Source: Vibrio sp. ED004 (GTDB lineage: Bacteria > Pseudomonadota > Gammaproteobacteria > Enterobacterales > Vibrionaceae). From it: DNA of 64,000 bases. Positions 19,672 to 29,517 of this stretch are shown here, piece after piece. The notes under the pieces were generated by a model, which worked only from the letters and a program-made list of their open reading frames with translations, did no database searches and was not told the origin of the DNA. Location: NCBI RefSeq assembly GCF_023206395.1, contig NZ_CP066149.1, positions 2,480,001 to 2,544,000 on the forward strand, in the 5' to 3' direction. The position numbers and the translations under genes are program-made. How positions within the stretch are numbered: position 1 is the first letter of the stretch; each line of letters starts with the position of its first letter.

Positions 19672-21300
19672 ATGAAAAACGTATTGAACGTATTTAAGGC
19701 GCTATTGCTTATGGCAGTCAGTGCTCAGTTGGCTTTTGCTGGAATAACGGATGAAGCTAGCTTTACCAAGGCGCTAGTTGGTAAGAAAACATCGGATAAA
19801 GAATTGGCTATCGATTGGGTTATTGAGGCGCAAACGGGAGACGTGTCGAAACCTATTTTGGATGGCTGGTTAAACGGAAATCTCTATTACTTTAATGACA
19901 AACAAAGCGAGCAATACAAACAGCTCTACCTGATTCAAAGCATTAAAACGGCAACCTTGGCTCAGTCGGTTTGGGATGAATCAAGTCTCAGTATCGAGAA
20001 TGCTAGACAGTTCAAAAAAGTTCGCGTGAATAACAAGCTTCGCGGGATCTTGCGTGGAGAAATTGCCTCGATTGGCCTGAACAGCAGTAACCCAGACGTG
20101 CGTTATAAAGCGGTTGTGGATCTGCTCGGTACCAAAGATTCTGACATTATCGATCGTTTAGCTGTACTCAGAACCAGTGAATCAGAGAGCAAAGTCGCTG
20201 AGTTGATGGACTTGTCGCTAGCCATTTTCACCTCTCTTGATAAGAGTGCCACGGTTGAAGATCGTGTGGCTTCGATTGACCGAGTTGGTGACTTCAAACA
20301 TTCAGTGGTACTCAAAACCTTAAATCAATTGCTCAACAGCGAACAAGACCCAAAAATATTGGCAGCGGCAGAGCGTGCGATGGACGATTATCAACAGAGC
20401 CAAGCACTTTACTCGGGTGTTGAGACTGTGTTCTTTGGCTTGAGCTTAGGCTCTGTCTTGGTGTTGGCAGGCATAGGCTTGGCGATCACTTTTGGTGTGA
20501 TGGGCGTAATCAACATGGCCCATGGCGAGCTGATCATGATTGGCGCTTACACCACCTATGTATTGCAACTGTTAATGCCGAACCACATCGGTTTAGCGTT
20601 GATTCTCTCTATTCCGGCGGCATTTATTGTGTCTGGCTTAGTGGGCATTGCGATAGAGCGAAGCGTAATTCGTCACCTTTATGGCCGCCCACTGGAAACC
20701 TTGCTCGCGACCTTCGGTATCAGCTTGATCTTGCAACAAGCCGTTCGCTCTATCTTCTCTCCACTTAACCGTTCAGTAAGCACACCTGAATGGATGTCTG
20801 GCGCACTTCAATTGAACCCAATGTTGTCTCTGACCTACAACCGCTTATACATCATCTTGTTCTGTGGTTTGGTGTTTATGGGCTTGTTGATGGTTTTGAA
20901 AAAGACACCACTAGGTTTACAGGTTCGTGCCGTTTCTCAAAACCGTGGCATGGCGCGTGCGATGGGTATTCGATCTGAACGAGTTGATGCGATGACCTTT
21001 GGTTTAGGTTCTGGCGTGGCGGGTGTCGCAGGTGTGGCACTGTCTCAATTGACTAACGTTGGCCCTAATATGGGGCAAGCGTACATCATCGATTCTTTCA
21101 TGGTGGTGGTGTTCGGCGGAGTCGGCAACTTGTGGGGAACATTAGTCGCAGGTCTGAGTCTTGGCTTGTTCAATAAGATCTTAGAGCCATGGGCTGGCGC
21201 AGTACTCGCCAAGATTCTAGTGCTGGTTTTCATCATTCTATTTATTCAAAAACGCCCACGCGGACTGTTCCCGCAACGTGGTCGTGCGGCTGAAGGTTAA
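19672..21300 (+). CDS. urtB: Urea ABC transporter permease UrtB
   Basis: Inner-membrane permease of the urea importer. The 542-residue protein has a signal sequence (MKNVLNVFKALLLMAVSAQL), then a roughly 200-residue hydrophilic domain with repeat-like helices, seen in long UrtB proteins. A LivH-type membrane domain follows from about residue 255 (GLSLGSVLVLAGIGLAITFG). It pairs with UrtC and the two ATPases downstream. The gap to urtC is 10 bases. Confidence 0.93.
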   Translation: MKNVLNVFKALLLMAVSAQLAFAGITDEASFTKALVGKKTSDKELAIDWVIEAQTGDVSKPILDGWLNGNLYYFNDKQSEQYKQLYLIQSIKTATLAQSVWDESSLSIENARQFKKVRVNNKLRGILRGEIASIGLNSSNPDVRYKAVVDLLGTKDSDIIDRLAVLRTSESESKVAELMDLSLAIFTSLDKSATVEDRVASIDRVGDFKHSVVLKTLNQLLNSEQDPKILAAAERAMDDYQQSQALYSGVETVFFGLSLGSVLVLAGIGLAITFGVMGVINMAHGELIMIGAYTTYVLQLLMPNHIGLALILSIPAAFIVSGLVGIAIERSVIRHLYGRPLETLLATFGISLILQQAVRSIFSPLNRSVSTPEWMSGALQLNPMLSLTYNRLYIILFCGLVFMGLLMVLKKTPLGLQVRAVSQNRGMARAMGIRSERVDAMTFGLGSGVAGVAGVALSQLTNVGPNMGQAYIIDSFMVVVFGGVGNLWGTLVAGLSLGLFNKILEPWAGAVLAKILVLVFIILFIQKRPRGLFPQRGRAAEG

Positions 21301-21310
21301 GGACAACATC

Positions 21311-22483
21311 ATGCAGTCTAAATCATTTGTACTTTCGGCGATGCGTGGTGATAAGGGGGGGCAACTGACCATCCTTGCCATTCTTGCGGCCGTGATTCTT
21401 ATCCCACTGGCTAATACTATGTTGCCAAGTGGGCATCCGCTTCATGTTGAGACTTTCACTATCTCACTGATGGGCAAATACCTGAGCTACGCAATGTTGG
21501 CGCTGGCACTCGATCTTGTATGGGGCTATCTCGGAATACTGAGCCTAGGCCACGGAGCTTTCTTTGCGCTTGGCGGTTATGCCATGGGCATGTATCTGAT
21601 GCGTCAGATCGGTGACCGTGGGGTTTATGGTGATCCAATCCTGCCTGACTTAATGGTGTTCCTTGATTGGTCAGCATTGCCGTGGTTCTGGCAGGGCTTT
21701 GATCAGTTCTGGTTTGCTTGTCTGATGGTGGTGTTGGTGCCGGGCGCATTGGCTTATTTGTTCGGTTATCTGGCTTTTCGCTCTCGTGTGTCAGGGGTTT
21801 ACCTTTCGATCATGACTCAAGCGCTAACTTACGCCTTGATGTTGGCATTCTTCCGCAACGAAATGGGCTTTGGTGGTAACAACGGACTGACGGATTTTAA
21901 AGATATCATCGGCCTGAGCTTGCAGAGTGATGCGGTCAAGATTGGTCTGTTTGTCGCGACGGGTATCTCGCTCATCCTAAGCTACATCGCGTGTCGAATG
22001 GTAGTGACCAGTCGATTAGGGCGTGTGGCACTAGCGATTCGTGATACCGAGTCACGCACACGCTTTATGGGTTACGACGTCGATGGTATCAAGCTGTGGG
22101 TCTTTGTTCTGTCTGCAGTGATCGCGGGTATTGCTGGTGCTTTATATGTTCCCCAAGTCGGCATTATTAATCCGGGAGAGTTTGCTCCTCTTAACTCGAT
22201 TGAGATTGTGGTTTGGGTTGCCTTGGGCGGTCGTGCCACTCTGTTTGGTGCTATTGTCGGGGCGCTGATCATCAACTACGCCAAGAGTTGGTTTACCGTT
22301 GAGTTCCCTGAGGTGTGGTTATTTGCTTTGGGTGGTCTATTTGTTCTCTCGACTATGTACTTCCCACAAGGTGTGATTGGCTTTGTTAGCGAAAAATGGC
22401 AACAGCTGCGTAAGGCATCGACTTCAAAAGGCGAAGGACAAGATAAGGATGATCAGCATAAAGCCAAGGAGGTAATCGCATGA
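21311..22483 (+). CDS. urtC: Urea ABC transporter permease UrtC
   Basis: Second, LivM-type permease of the urea importer. It has about ten hydrophobic segments and the LivM-like signature LSLGHGAFFALGGYAMGMY near residue 79. The ATG at 21311 (MQSKSFVLSAMRG, 390 residues) is chosen because the alternative upstream start would overlap the urtB end. Its stop overlaps the urtD start (ATGA), indicating translational coupling. Confidence 0.92.
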   Translation: MQSKSFVLSAMRGDKGGQLTILAILAAVILIPLANTMLPSGHPLHVETFTISLMGKYLSYAMLALALDLVWGYLGILSLGHGAFFALGGYAMGMYLMRQIGDRGVYGDPILPDLMVFLDWSALPWFWQGFDQFWFACLMVVLVPGALAYLFGYLAFRSRVSGVYLSIMTQALTYALMLAFFRNEMGFGGNNGLTDFKDIIGLSLQSDAVKIGLFVATGISLILSYIACRMVVTSRLGRVALAIRDTESRTRFMGYDVDGIKLWVFVLSAVIAGIAGALYVPQVGIINPGEFAPLNSIEIVVWVALGGRATLFGAIVGALIINYAKSWFTVEFPEVWLFALGGLFVLSTMYFPQGVIGFVSEKWQQLRKASTSKGEGQDKDDQHKAKEVIA

Positions 22484-23322
22484 CCACATTCAATAGCGTA
22501 AAGGAATCGGTTCAGTCGTTCACTCGTCGAGACGAAGTTTTCGATTACCTTAAACCCGATGTTCATCCCGCCATCGATACCCGTCATAACGTTTTGTTGT
22601 ATATAGAAGGCGTTAATAAAAGCTTCGATGGTTTCCAAGCGATAAACGATCTCAATCTCTATATCAAAGAGGGCGAACTGCGATGCATCATTGGTCCTAA
22701 TGGTGCCGGTAAAACGACCATGATGGACATCATCACCGGGAAGACTAAGCCAGACACTGGTGAAGTGTGGCTAGGTTCGAACATCAATCTACTTAAGATG
22801 AATGAAGCTGAAATTGCTAATGCAGGTGTTGGGCGTAAGTTCCAAAAGCCGACCGTAATTGAATGTTTAACCGTGTGGCAGAATCTTGAATTAGCGATGG
22901 CGGGTGATCGCTCGGTGTGGGCAACTTTCACAGCTGTGATGTCTGACGAGCAGAAAGACAAACTGACCTCGGTACTAGAGCTGATTCACCTCAAAGACGA
23001 AGCCGCCAACTTGGCTGGCAATCTCTCTCACGGACAAAAGCAGTGGTTAGAGATCGGCATGTTATTGATGCAAAACCCCAAGCTGTTGCTGGTGGATGAG
23101 CCCGTTGCAGGTATGACTCACCAAGAGATGGACCGTACCTCTGAACTACTCAATTCATTGGCAGGTAAGCACTCGGTGGTCGTGGTTGAACACGATATGG
23201 ATTTCGTTCGTTCGATTGCTAGCCATGTCACTGTGCTCCATCAAGGTCACGTGTTGGCAGAAGGCACCATGGACCAAGTGCAGGCTCACCCTGAAGTTAA
23301 ACAAGTTTATCTCGGAGAATAG
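22480..23322 (+). CDS. urtD: Urea ABC transporter ATP-binding protein UrtD
   Basis: LivG-type ATPase of the urea importer. It has a Walker A motif GPNGAGKTTMMDII near residue 73, ABC signature LSHGQKQWLEIG, Walker B LLLVDEPVAG and a switch His in VVVVEHDMDF. The 280 residues include a roughly 40-residue N-terminal extension seen in UrtD. It overlaps urtC by 4 bases, and urtE starts one base after its stop. Confidence 0.94.
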   Translation: MTTFNSVKESVQSFTRRDEVFDYLKPDVHPAIDTRHNVLLYIEGVNKSFDGFQAINDLNLYIKEGELRCIIGPNGAGKTTMMDIITGKTKPDTGEVWLGSNINLLKMNEAEIANAGVGRKFQKPTVIECLTVWQNLELAMAGDRSVWATFTAVMSDEQKDKLTSVLELIHLKDEAANLAGNLSHGQKQWLEIGMLLMQNPKLLLVDEPVAGMTHQEMDRTSELLNSLAGKHSVVVVEHDMDFVRSIASHVTVLHQGHVLAEGTMDQVQAHPEVKQVYLGE

Positions 23323-23323
23323 G

Positions 23324-24019
23324 ATGTTAGAGGTTAAATCAGTTAATCAATATTACGGTGAGAGCCACACCTTGTGGGACTTAGATATGCAGATCCCTGA
23401 GGGTAAATGCACGGTATTAATGGGGCGCAATGGCGTCGGTAAAACTACCCTGCTGCAATGCATCATGGGGCTGGTTAAGGTTGAAAGTGGTGACATCTCT
23501 TTATCGGGCGAGTCGCTACTGAAAACCGATGCCGAAGATCGTTCTCGCCAAGGGATCGGTTATGTGCCGCAAGGTCGTCAGATATTCCCAATGCTCACCG
23601 TTCAAGAAAATCTAGAAGTAGGTTTACCTATTCGCGAAAAGGGCGACCGAAAGATCCCCGAATTCATCTTCGATATATTCCCAGTGTTAAAAGAGATGCT
23701 GCATCGTCGCGGTGGCGACTTATCCGGTGGTCAACAGCAGCAACTCGCGATTGGGCGTGCGCTGGTAGTCAATCCCAAGCTATTGATCTTGGATGAACCG
23801 ACTGAAGGTATTCAGCCCAATATCGTGCAAGAGATTGGTGACATCATTCGTATGCTTAACGAGAAGATGGGACTCACCGTTCTGCTTGTTGAACAGAAGC
23901 TGCCGTTTGCAAGAAAGGTCGGTGACCGATTTTGCATTCTCGACCGTGGTCGTCAGGTAGCAGAAGGTGAAATGACGGGGCTCGATGAGTCCTTGATTAA
24001 GGAGTACCTAACCGTATGA
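23324..24019 (+). CDS. urtE: Urea ABC transporter ATP-binding protein UrtE
   Basis: LivF-type ATPase of the urea importer. Walker A is MGRNGVGKTTLLQC, the signature is LSGGQQQQLAIGRAL and Walker B is LLILDEPTEGIQPN. The ATG at 23324 gives 231 residues, the family length; earlier in-frame starts would run deep into urtD. Its stop overlaps the ureD start (ATGA), so the transporter and urease genes are coupled in one operon. Confidence 0.95.
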   Translation: MLEVKSVNQYYGESHTLWDLDMQIPEGKCTVLMGRNGVGKTTLLQCIMGLVKVESGDISLSGESLLKTDAEDRSRQGIGYVPQGRQIFPMLTVQENLEVGLPIREKGDRKIPEFIFDIFPVLKEMLHRRGGDLSGGQQQQLAIGRALVVNPKLLILDEPTEGIQPNIVQEIGDIIRMLNEKMGLTVLLVEQKLPFARKVGDRFCILDRGRQVAEGEMTGLDESLIKEYLTV

Positions 24020-24963
24020 ATTCTCTCTTTTCTCCGAATGAAGTAAGGAACGCTTCTTTAGTCGAAGCATTATCTCTGAATGAGACCATCGAACAAGATA
24101 TTCGAAACGGTTGGCAAGCGAGCTTAAACCTCACTTTTGTCGACCGTGGTGACAAAACCGTATTAAAGAATCGTCAGCAGTCTGGTCCGCTTGCGGTGCA
24201 ACGCCCCCTGTATCCTGATGGGGAAACGTGTCACACCTACTTACTCCATCCCCCCGGCGGAGTGGTGGGTGGTGACACTCTCAATATTGAGGCAACCGTA
24301 GAAAGCGGTGCTCATACGCTGATCACCACACCCGGTGCGACCAAGTTTTATCGTTCTAACAACAAGTACGCCAAGCAAAAGCAGACCCTTCGAGTGAAGA
24401 AAGGTGCGCGCTTGGAATGGATGCCACAAGAGAACATCTTTTTCCCCAATGCACACGTTCGTTTAGACACTGAAATTCGCCTTGAAAAGGGTGCACAGTT
24501 TTGGGGTTGGGAGATGCACTGTTTTGGGCGGCCTGCACAGAATGAGGGATTTGAGCGTGGTCACCTGGTTGGGAAGACGGAAATCTACCTTGATAATCAA
24601 AGGCTTCTGACTGAAGGTTTTAATTTTCACGGTGGTGATAAGTTGATGATAAATATGGGGTTACTTGATTTTTCAATGATGGGTACCTTTTATCTCACCT
24701 CAAATGAGAAGCAAGATTTAGAGTTGGTACAGAGCTTGCTCTTATCTATTACACAGCAAGCTTCACAGCAATCAGTTACATCAAAAACGTCGAGTGAACC
24801 CACATTAATATTGGGTGCGACGCAGATAGAAGGATTGATTGTGGTGCGAGCCTTGGGTTATTGGAGTGAAGACATCCTCCAAGCCTTTGGTCAGATATGG
24901 CAAGCAACTCGCTCTCATTTATGTGGTACGACTCCTGATTTACCAAGGATTTGGGCGACTTAG
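24016..24963 (+). CDS. ureD: Urease accessory protein UreD
   Basis: Urease maturation scaffold that works with UreF and UreG to load nickel into the apo-enzyme. The 315 residues include the UreD segments HPPGGVVGGDTLNI and LITTPGATKFYRSN. The C-terminal part is slightly extended compared with shorter family members. It begins within the urtE stop codon and is followed by a strong hairpin before ureA. Confidence 0.94.
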   Translation: MNSLFSPNEVRNASLVEALSLNETIEQDIRNGWQASLNLTFVDRGDKTVLKNRQQSGPLAVQRPLYPDGETCHTYLLHPPGGVVGGDTLNIEATVESGAHTLITTPGATKFYRSNNKYAKQKQTLRVKKGARLEWMPQENIFFPNAHVRLDTEIRLEKGAQFWGWEMHCFGRPAQNEGFERGHLVGKTEIYLDNQRLLTEGFNFHGGDKLMINMGLLDFSMMGTFYLTSNEKQDLELVQSLLLSITQQASQQSVTSKTSSEPTLILGATQIEGLIVVRALGYWSEDILQAFGQIWQATRSHLCGTTPDLPRIWAT

Positions 24964-24975
24964 CGATTAGCCCTA

Positions 24976-25016
24976 TTTGTACCGAGGGCGACTTCCGGCC
25001 CTCGGTACATTTTTTC
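24976..25016 (+). terminator. Strong terminator-like hairpin between ureD and ureA
   Basis: TGTACCGAGGGC pairs perfectly with GCCCTCGGTACA, followed by six T. It looks like a genuine terminator inside the urt-ure gene run. Either the structural genes have their own promoter in the next 80 bases, or read-through sets the transporter-to-enzyme ratio. Confidence 0.8.
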
Positions 25017-25096
25017 AAGCTTGCTGTGATTGAATCCCACTTATTGCTCATGCGTTTCTGAGTAATAAGAAAACAACACTAACAGCGGGCGGCTAA

Positions 25097-25399
25097 ATGG
25101 AATTAACACCAAGAGAAAAAGATAAGCTACTTATCTTCTGCGCAGGAATGCTGGCACAGCAGCGTAAACAGAAAGGCTTAAAACTCAACTATCCAGAATC
25201 TATTGCGCTGATCAGCAGTGCCATTCTTGAAGGTGCCCGTGAGGGTAAAACCGTTTCGGAATTGATGGATTTTGGACGAACACTGCTTACCGTCGATGAC
25301 GTTATGGAGGGGATTCCTTCCATGATCCCAGATGTACAAGTCGAAGCTACTTTTCCTGATGGCACCAAGTTGGTGACCGTTCATGAACCTATCGTGTAG
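25097..25399 (+). CDS. ureA: Urease gamma subunit UreA
   Basis: Smallest structural subunit of urease (100 residues, normal length). It starts [20 protein letters not shown] and contains [22 protein letters not shown], both characteristic of the gamma subunit. It is 11 bases upstream of ureB. Confidence 0.97.
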   Translation: MELTPREKDKLLIFCAGMLAQQRKQKGLKLNYPESIALISSAILEGAREGKTVSELMDFGRTLLTVDDVMEGIPSMIPDVQVEATFPDGTKLVTVHEPIV

Positions 25400-25410
25400 G
25401 GAGAAGAAAT

Positions 25411-25746
25411 ATGGCTGGTTCCACCAAACAATATTCAGGCTTAGTTCCCGGAAAAGTAGAAACCGCTCCCGGTGACATCACTCTAAACGAAGGCCGAGAC
25501 ACGACGTCCGTAAAAGTTCAAAACATTGGCGATCGTCCTGTTCAAATTGGCTCTCATTACCACTTCTATGAAGCAAACCCTTCGCTGCTCTTTGACCGTG
25601 AAGCCACTAAAGGTTTTCGACTCAATATCCCAGCAGGCACCGCTACTCGTTTTGAACCGGGTCAGTCTCGCAGCGTCGAGTTGGTGCGTTACGCAGGTAA
25701 GTTAGAGATCTACGGCTTCCAAGGGAAAGTGATGGGCAAGCTCTAA
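25411..25746 (+). CDS. ureB: Urease beta subunit UreB
   Basis: Beta structural subunit (111 residues), with family segments [35 protein letters not shown] and the C-terminal [10 protein letters not shown]. The separate ureA, ureB and ureC genes indicate a three-subunit bacterial urease rather than the fused Helicobacter type. Confidence 0.97.
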   Translation: MAGSTKQYSGLVPGKVETAPGDITLNEGRDTTSVKVQNIGDRPVQIGSHYHFYEANPSLLFDREATKGFRLNIPAGTATRFEPGQSRSVELVRYAGKLEIYGFQGKVMGKL

Positions 25747-25784
25747 GCGCTCTCACGGAATAATAAAATAACAAAGGATTGAAC

Positions 25785-27488
25785 ATGGCGAAGATATCCA
25801 GACAGGCTTATGCCGAAATGTTTGGGCCAACAGTCGGTGACCGAGTGCGTCTTGCTGACACCGATTTGTGGCTAGAAGTTGAAAAGGATTACACCGAATA
25901 CGGTGACGAAGTGAAATTCGGCGGCGGTAAAGTGATTCGTGATGGGCAAGGGCAAAGCCAGCGTCCAAGTGCCGAAACTCCAGATTTGGTGATCACCAAC
26001 GCGATTGTTTTGGACTACTGGGGAATTGTAAAAGCCGACGTCGCCATCAAAGACGGCCGAGTTCAAGCGTTGGGTAAAGCGGGTAACCCAGACGTTCAAC
26101 CAGGTGTCGATATTGTGATCGGTCCGGGCACGGAAATTTTGGCCGGCGAAGGTTCGATCCTCACGGCGGGTGGTATCGATTCACACATTCATTTCATCTG
26201 CCCGCAACAGATTGAAGAAGCGTTGGCGTCGGGTGTGACGACCATGATAGGTGGTGGCACGGGGCCAAATACGGGGACTAACGCAACCACATGTACACCG
26301 GGTCCGTGGAACATGCACCGTATGTTGGAATCACTCGATCAATTCCCAATGAACTTTGGTTTGCTAGGCAAGGGTAATGCGAGTCAACCTGAAGCATTGC
26401 GTGAGCAAGTAGCAGCCGGAGCCGTTGGCTTGAAGTTGCATGAAGACTGGGGAACAACACCTGCATCAATTGATACTTGCTTGAGTGTTGCCGATGAGAT
26501 GGACGTACAAGTTGCGATTCACACCGATACGCTAAATGAATCGGGTTTTGTTGAATCTACACTTGGCGCCATCGGTGATCGTGTTATTCATACCTACCAC
26601 ACCGAAGGTGCGGGCGGAGGTCATGCTCCGGATATTATTCGTGCTGCAGGTGAGCCGAACGTTCTGCCTTCTTCTACCAACCCGACACGACCTTACACCG
26701 TCAATACGGTCGATGAGCACTTGGATATGTTGATGGTGTGTCATCACCTGTCCCCATCGATTGCTGAAGATGTCGCGTTCGCTGAATCGCGTATTCGTCG
26801 TGAAACCATTGCCGCAGAAGACATTCTTCATGACTTAGGCGCATTCTCGATGATCGCTTCGGATTCACAAGCAATGGGTCGCGTAGGCGAGGTAGTAACA
26901 CGCACTTGGCAAACCGCACACAAGATGAAAGTGCAGCGTGGCAGCCTAAAAGAAGATTCCGACTATAGCGATAACTTCCGCCTAAGACGTTATGTCGCTA
27001 AGTACACCATCAATCCTGCGATTACGCACGGCATGGCACATGAAATCGGCTCCATCGAAGCTGGAAAGCTCGCGGATCTAGTGCTGTGGAAACCAGCCTT
27101 CTTTGGTGTGAAACCGAGTGTGATTTTAAAAGGCGGTATGATCGCTATGGCGCCAATGGGTGATCCAAACGCTTCAATTCCAACACCTCAGCCCGTTCAC
27201 TATCGTTCTATGTTTGGTAGCTATGGCAAGGCGTGCCAAAACACATCGATGTTGTTTGTTTCCAAGGAAGCCAAAGCACAGAACATCGATAAACAATTGG
27301 GCTTACAGAGTTTGATTGGCGTAGTCAGCAACTGCCGAAACATCAGCAAAGCCGACATGAAGCTTAACGACTGGATGCCAAAGATCGAGGTCGATTCTCA
27401 GACTTATCAAGTGCGTGCTGATGGTGAACTGCTTACGTGTGAGCCTGCTGAAGAACTGCCAATGGCTCAAAGGTATTTTCTATTTTAA
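25785..27488 (+). CDS. ureC: Urease alpha (catalytic) subunit UreC
   Basis: Catalytic subunit that hydrolyses urea to ammonia and carbamate at a dinuclear nickel centre. With the ATG at 25785 (AAAGGA ribosome-binding site) the protein is 567 residues. The active-site residues then fall at H134 and H136 (SHIHF), carbamylated K217 (GLKLHEDWG), and C319/H320 of the mobile flap (MVCHHLSP), as in Klebsiella numbering. All are intact, so active enzyme is expected. Confidence 0.98.
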   Translation: MAKISRQAYAEMFGPTVGDRVRLADTDLWLEVEKDYTEYGDEVKFGGGKVIRDGQGQSQRPSAETPDLVITNAIVLDYWGIVKADVAIKDGRVQALGKAGNPDVQPGVDIVIGPGTEILAGEGSILTAGGIDSHIHFICPQQIEEALASGVTTMIGGGTGPNTGTNATTCTPGPWNMHRMLESLDQFPMNFGLLGKGNASQPEALREQVAAGAVGLKLHEDWGTTPASIDTCLSVADEMDVQVAIHTDTLNESGFVESTLGAIGDRVIHTYHTEGAGGGHAPDIIRAAGEPNVLPSSTNPTRPYTVNTVDEHLDMLMVCHHLSPSIAEDVAFAESRIRRETIAAEDILHDLGAFSMIASDSQAMGRVGEVVTRTWQTAHKMKVQRGSLKEDSDYSDNFRLRRYVAKYTINPAITHGMAHEIGSIEAGKLADLVLWKPAFFGVKPSVILKGGMIAMAPMGDPNASIPTPQPVHYRSMFGSYGKACQNTSMLFVSKEAKAQNIDKQLGLQSLIGVVSNCRNISKADMKLNDWMPKIEVDSQTYQVRADGELLTCEPAEELPMAQRYFLF

Positions 27489-27492
27489 TAGC

Positions 27493-27567
27493 TCGGCTGA
27501 AGACTCTTATTTTAGTCCTTTAGCTGAAGCTCCAATTTTAGATCTTGGCTGAAGGCTCTTATTTTGA
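27493..27567 (+). repeat. Short imperfect direct repeats between ureC and ureE
   Basis: Three related units of about 26 bp share the pattern GGCTGAAG-x-CTCTTATTTT: near 27494, near 27521 (diverged) and near 27546. They fill most of the 115-base gap. No function is evident. Confidence 0.6.
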
Positions 27568-27603
27568 AAGTTATAAATCTCACAAGGAGATTGAGGTAAT
27601 AGC

Positions 27604-28056
27604 ATGATTGAACTTACTCAAATTCAAGCCGAATTGAACACGGCTCCAGATGGCTTCCTAAGCCTACCGATCGATAGCCGCATCAAAAGCCGTCTTAAAG
27701 TGACATTGGATGATGGTCGAGATGCAGGGCTGTTTCTACCACGAGGTCATATCTTGCGTGGCGGAGAACAATTAACTAGTGAGTGTGGCTTAACTGTTGA
27801 AGTGAAAGCAGCACCGGAAACCGTGTCGACTGTTTACTGTGATGACTCGCATCTGTTAACTCGTGTTGCTTACCACCTTGGTAATCGACATGTTCCGCTG
27901 CAAGTCGAAGCTGGCTGGGTGCGCTATCAACACGACCATGTTTTGGATGAAATGGTTGAAGGTTTAGGCGCGACAGTGACGACCGAAAAACAACCTTTTG
28001 AACCTGAAGGTGGCGCTTATGGCGGTCGCTCGGGCGGTCATCATCACCATCATTAA
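27604..28056 (+). CDS. ureE: Urease accessory protein / nickel metallochaperone UreE
   Basis: Binds nickel and delivers it through UreG to apo-urease. The 150 residues show the UreE peptide-binding N-terminal domain and the metal-binding C-terminal domain (AYHLGNRHVPLQVEAG). The tail is Gly- and His-rich and ends in five consecutive histidines, a natural nickel-storage feature of the family. It lies in the conserved maturation gene block. Confidence 0.95.
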   Translation: MIELTQIQAELNTAPDGFLSLPIDSRIKSRLKVTLDDGRDAGLFLPRGHILRGGEQLTSECGLTVEVKAAPETVSTVYCDDSHLLTRVAYHLGNRHVPLQVEAGWVRYQHDHVLDEMVEGLGATVTTEKQPFEPEGGAYGGRSGGHHHHH

Positions 28057-28081
28057 TCGAGTCATTGATGGCTCACTAAAC

Positions 28082-28125
28082 GATTTATATAACAACGATA
28101 TTAGATTTATATAACAACGATATTA
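28082..28125 (+). repeat. Perfect 22-bp tandem duplication upstream of ureJ
   Basis: A 22-bp unit beginning GATTTATATAACAACG occurs twice without spacing (28082-28103 and 28104-28125) in the ureE-ureJ gap. It is likely a recent slippage duplication. Confidence 0.85.
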
Positions 28126-28151
28126 ATAGCTATAAACGCAAGGAACTCGCG

Positions 28152-28748
28152 ATGAACTTTAAAACAGCTGCAGGCTTATGCACTTTCACACTAGCTTCTC
28201 TAACAACATCGACATTGGCTTTAGCTCACCCGGGGCACGGTTCGCATTCGGTTCATGAGTCTCACTCATTTATGTCTGGCTTAACTCACCCAGTGACAGG
28301 CATGGATCATCTGATCATGTTGATCGCTTTCGGCTTATTAATTGGCGCACTGTCGTTTTCAACCAAGATAAAAGCCGCTTTGATTGGTGGTGGATTGGCT
28401 TCATTGGTCGTTGGGCTTATCGCAGGCCAAGCCTTGGGTTTCTCTGTGATTGTTGAACCAGCAATCATCGCTTCTCTGTTCGTCGTCAGTTTATGTCTAT
28501 GGCACGTATTCTCACCTTCAACTAAGCGTGTAAACAGCGTATTAGTCGCTTCTATTGCTATGTTGTTTTTCCATGGTTATGCACACGGCGTTGAAGCTGC
28601 AAATAACCTAACTCAATTTGCAACAGGCATGAGCATCACTGCTGTGGCATTAATGGTTTTCGGTACGTTTGTTGGGCGCGCAGTTTACTCTAAATGGTTG
28701 TCAGTAGGCGTGGCTTCAGCAAGCGCATTATTACTGTTAGGCGCGTAA
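28152..28748 (+). CDS. ureJ: HupE/UreJ-family membrane protein (putative nickel transporter)
   Basis: Probable inner-membrane nickel permease or metal-supply protein for urease. The 198 residues have a signal sequence, a His-rich segment right after it (AHPGHGSHSVHESHSF), the family motif LTHPVTGMDHLIMLIAFG with conserved H and D, and about six hydrophobic spans. The setting inside the urease accessory genes supports the UreJ assignment; direct transport activity is inferred from the family. Confidence 0.88.
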   Translation: MNFKTAAGLCTFTLASLTTSTLALAHPGHGSHSVHESHSFMSGLTHPVTGMDHLIMLIAFGLLIGALSFSTKIKAALIGGGLASLVVGLIAGQALGFSVIVEPAIIASLFVVSLCLWHVFSPSTKRVNSVLVASIAMLFFHGYAHGVEAANNLTQFATGMSITAVALMVFGTFVGRAVYSKWLSVGVASASALLLLGA

Positions 28749-28788
28749 GCTCTCGAGCTTTCGATTTTAGAAGACAGAGAGCAAGAGT

Positions 28789-29469
28789 ATGACCAAAACA
28801 GGAAATGTCGCGATTTATCGTCTGTTCCAATTGATCAGCCCGTCGTTGCCGATTGGTGGTTTCACTTATTCGCAAGGGCTAGAGCTGGCGGTTGAGGCTG
28901 GGTGGGTGACCAATCGCGATAGCATGGAACAGTGGCTCAATACCATTGTTAGTTCCAGTGTCGCGACCTTGGAATTACCTATCTTAGAGCGTCTTTATCA
29001 TGCTCTAGAAAAAGGTGAACTCGATGAGATTGAGCATTGGTGTAATTACTTGTACTCGAGCCGTGAAACCAGTGAATTACGAGCAGAAGAGAAGCAACGC
29101 GGGCATGCATTGAATACTTTGTTGAAGCGCTTAGATATCGATATTTCGCTGGTGGATTCTGTTGATAGTCACCCAAACCAATTGTTGGGTATGTGTATCG
29201 CAGCTCAACATTGGGACATTGATTTAGAAAGCCTCAAGCAGGGCTACCTATGGAGCTGGCTTGAAAATATCGTTACTGCAGGTGTAAAGCTGGTGCCTTT
29301 AGGCCAAACCGATGGGCAGTTGGCGCTGATTAATATCACTAACACCTTTCCCGAGGTGATTGAGAAAGCAAACACGATAGAAGATTGGATGATAGGCAGC
29401 TTTTCGCCTTCGATGGCATTAGCGAGCTCACTGCACGAAACACAATACACGAGACTATTTCGTTCGTAG
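28789..29469 (+). CDS. ureF: Urease accessory protein UreF
   Basis: Part of the UreD-UreF-UreG maturation complex, where it gates the UreG GTPase. The 226 residues contain the family motif LISPSLPIGGFTYSQGLE near the N-terminus and an all-helical sequence afterwards. It is followed after 48 bases by ureG. Confidence 0.95.
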   Translation: MTKTGNVAIYRLFQLISPSLPIGGFTYSQGLELAVEAGWVTNRDSMEQWLNTIVSSSVATLELPILERLYHALEKGELDEIEHWCNYLYSSRETSELRAEEKQRGHALNTLLKRLDIDISLVDSVDSHPNQLLGMCIAAQHWDIDLESLKQGYLWSWLENIVTAGVKLVPLGQTDGQLALINITNTFPEVIEKANTIEDWMIGSFSPSMALASSLHETQYTRLFRS

Positions 29470-29517
29470 CGATCAGCGCGAACGAGGTAGCAAGAAAAGA
29501 ATATAAGGAAGTAGACA

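Noticed and set aside
28036..28053. A run of histidines at the C-terminus of UreE that looks like an engineered His-tag
   Set aside because: UreE proteins naturally carry His-rich nickel-binding tails and the surrounding DNA is normal urease operon sequence.
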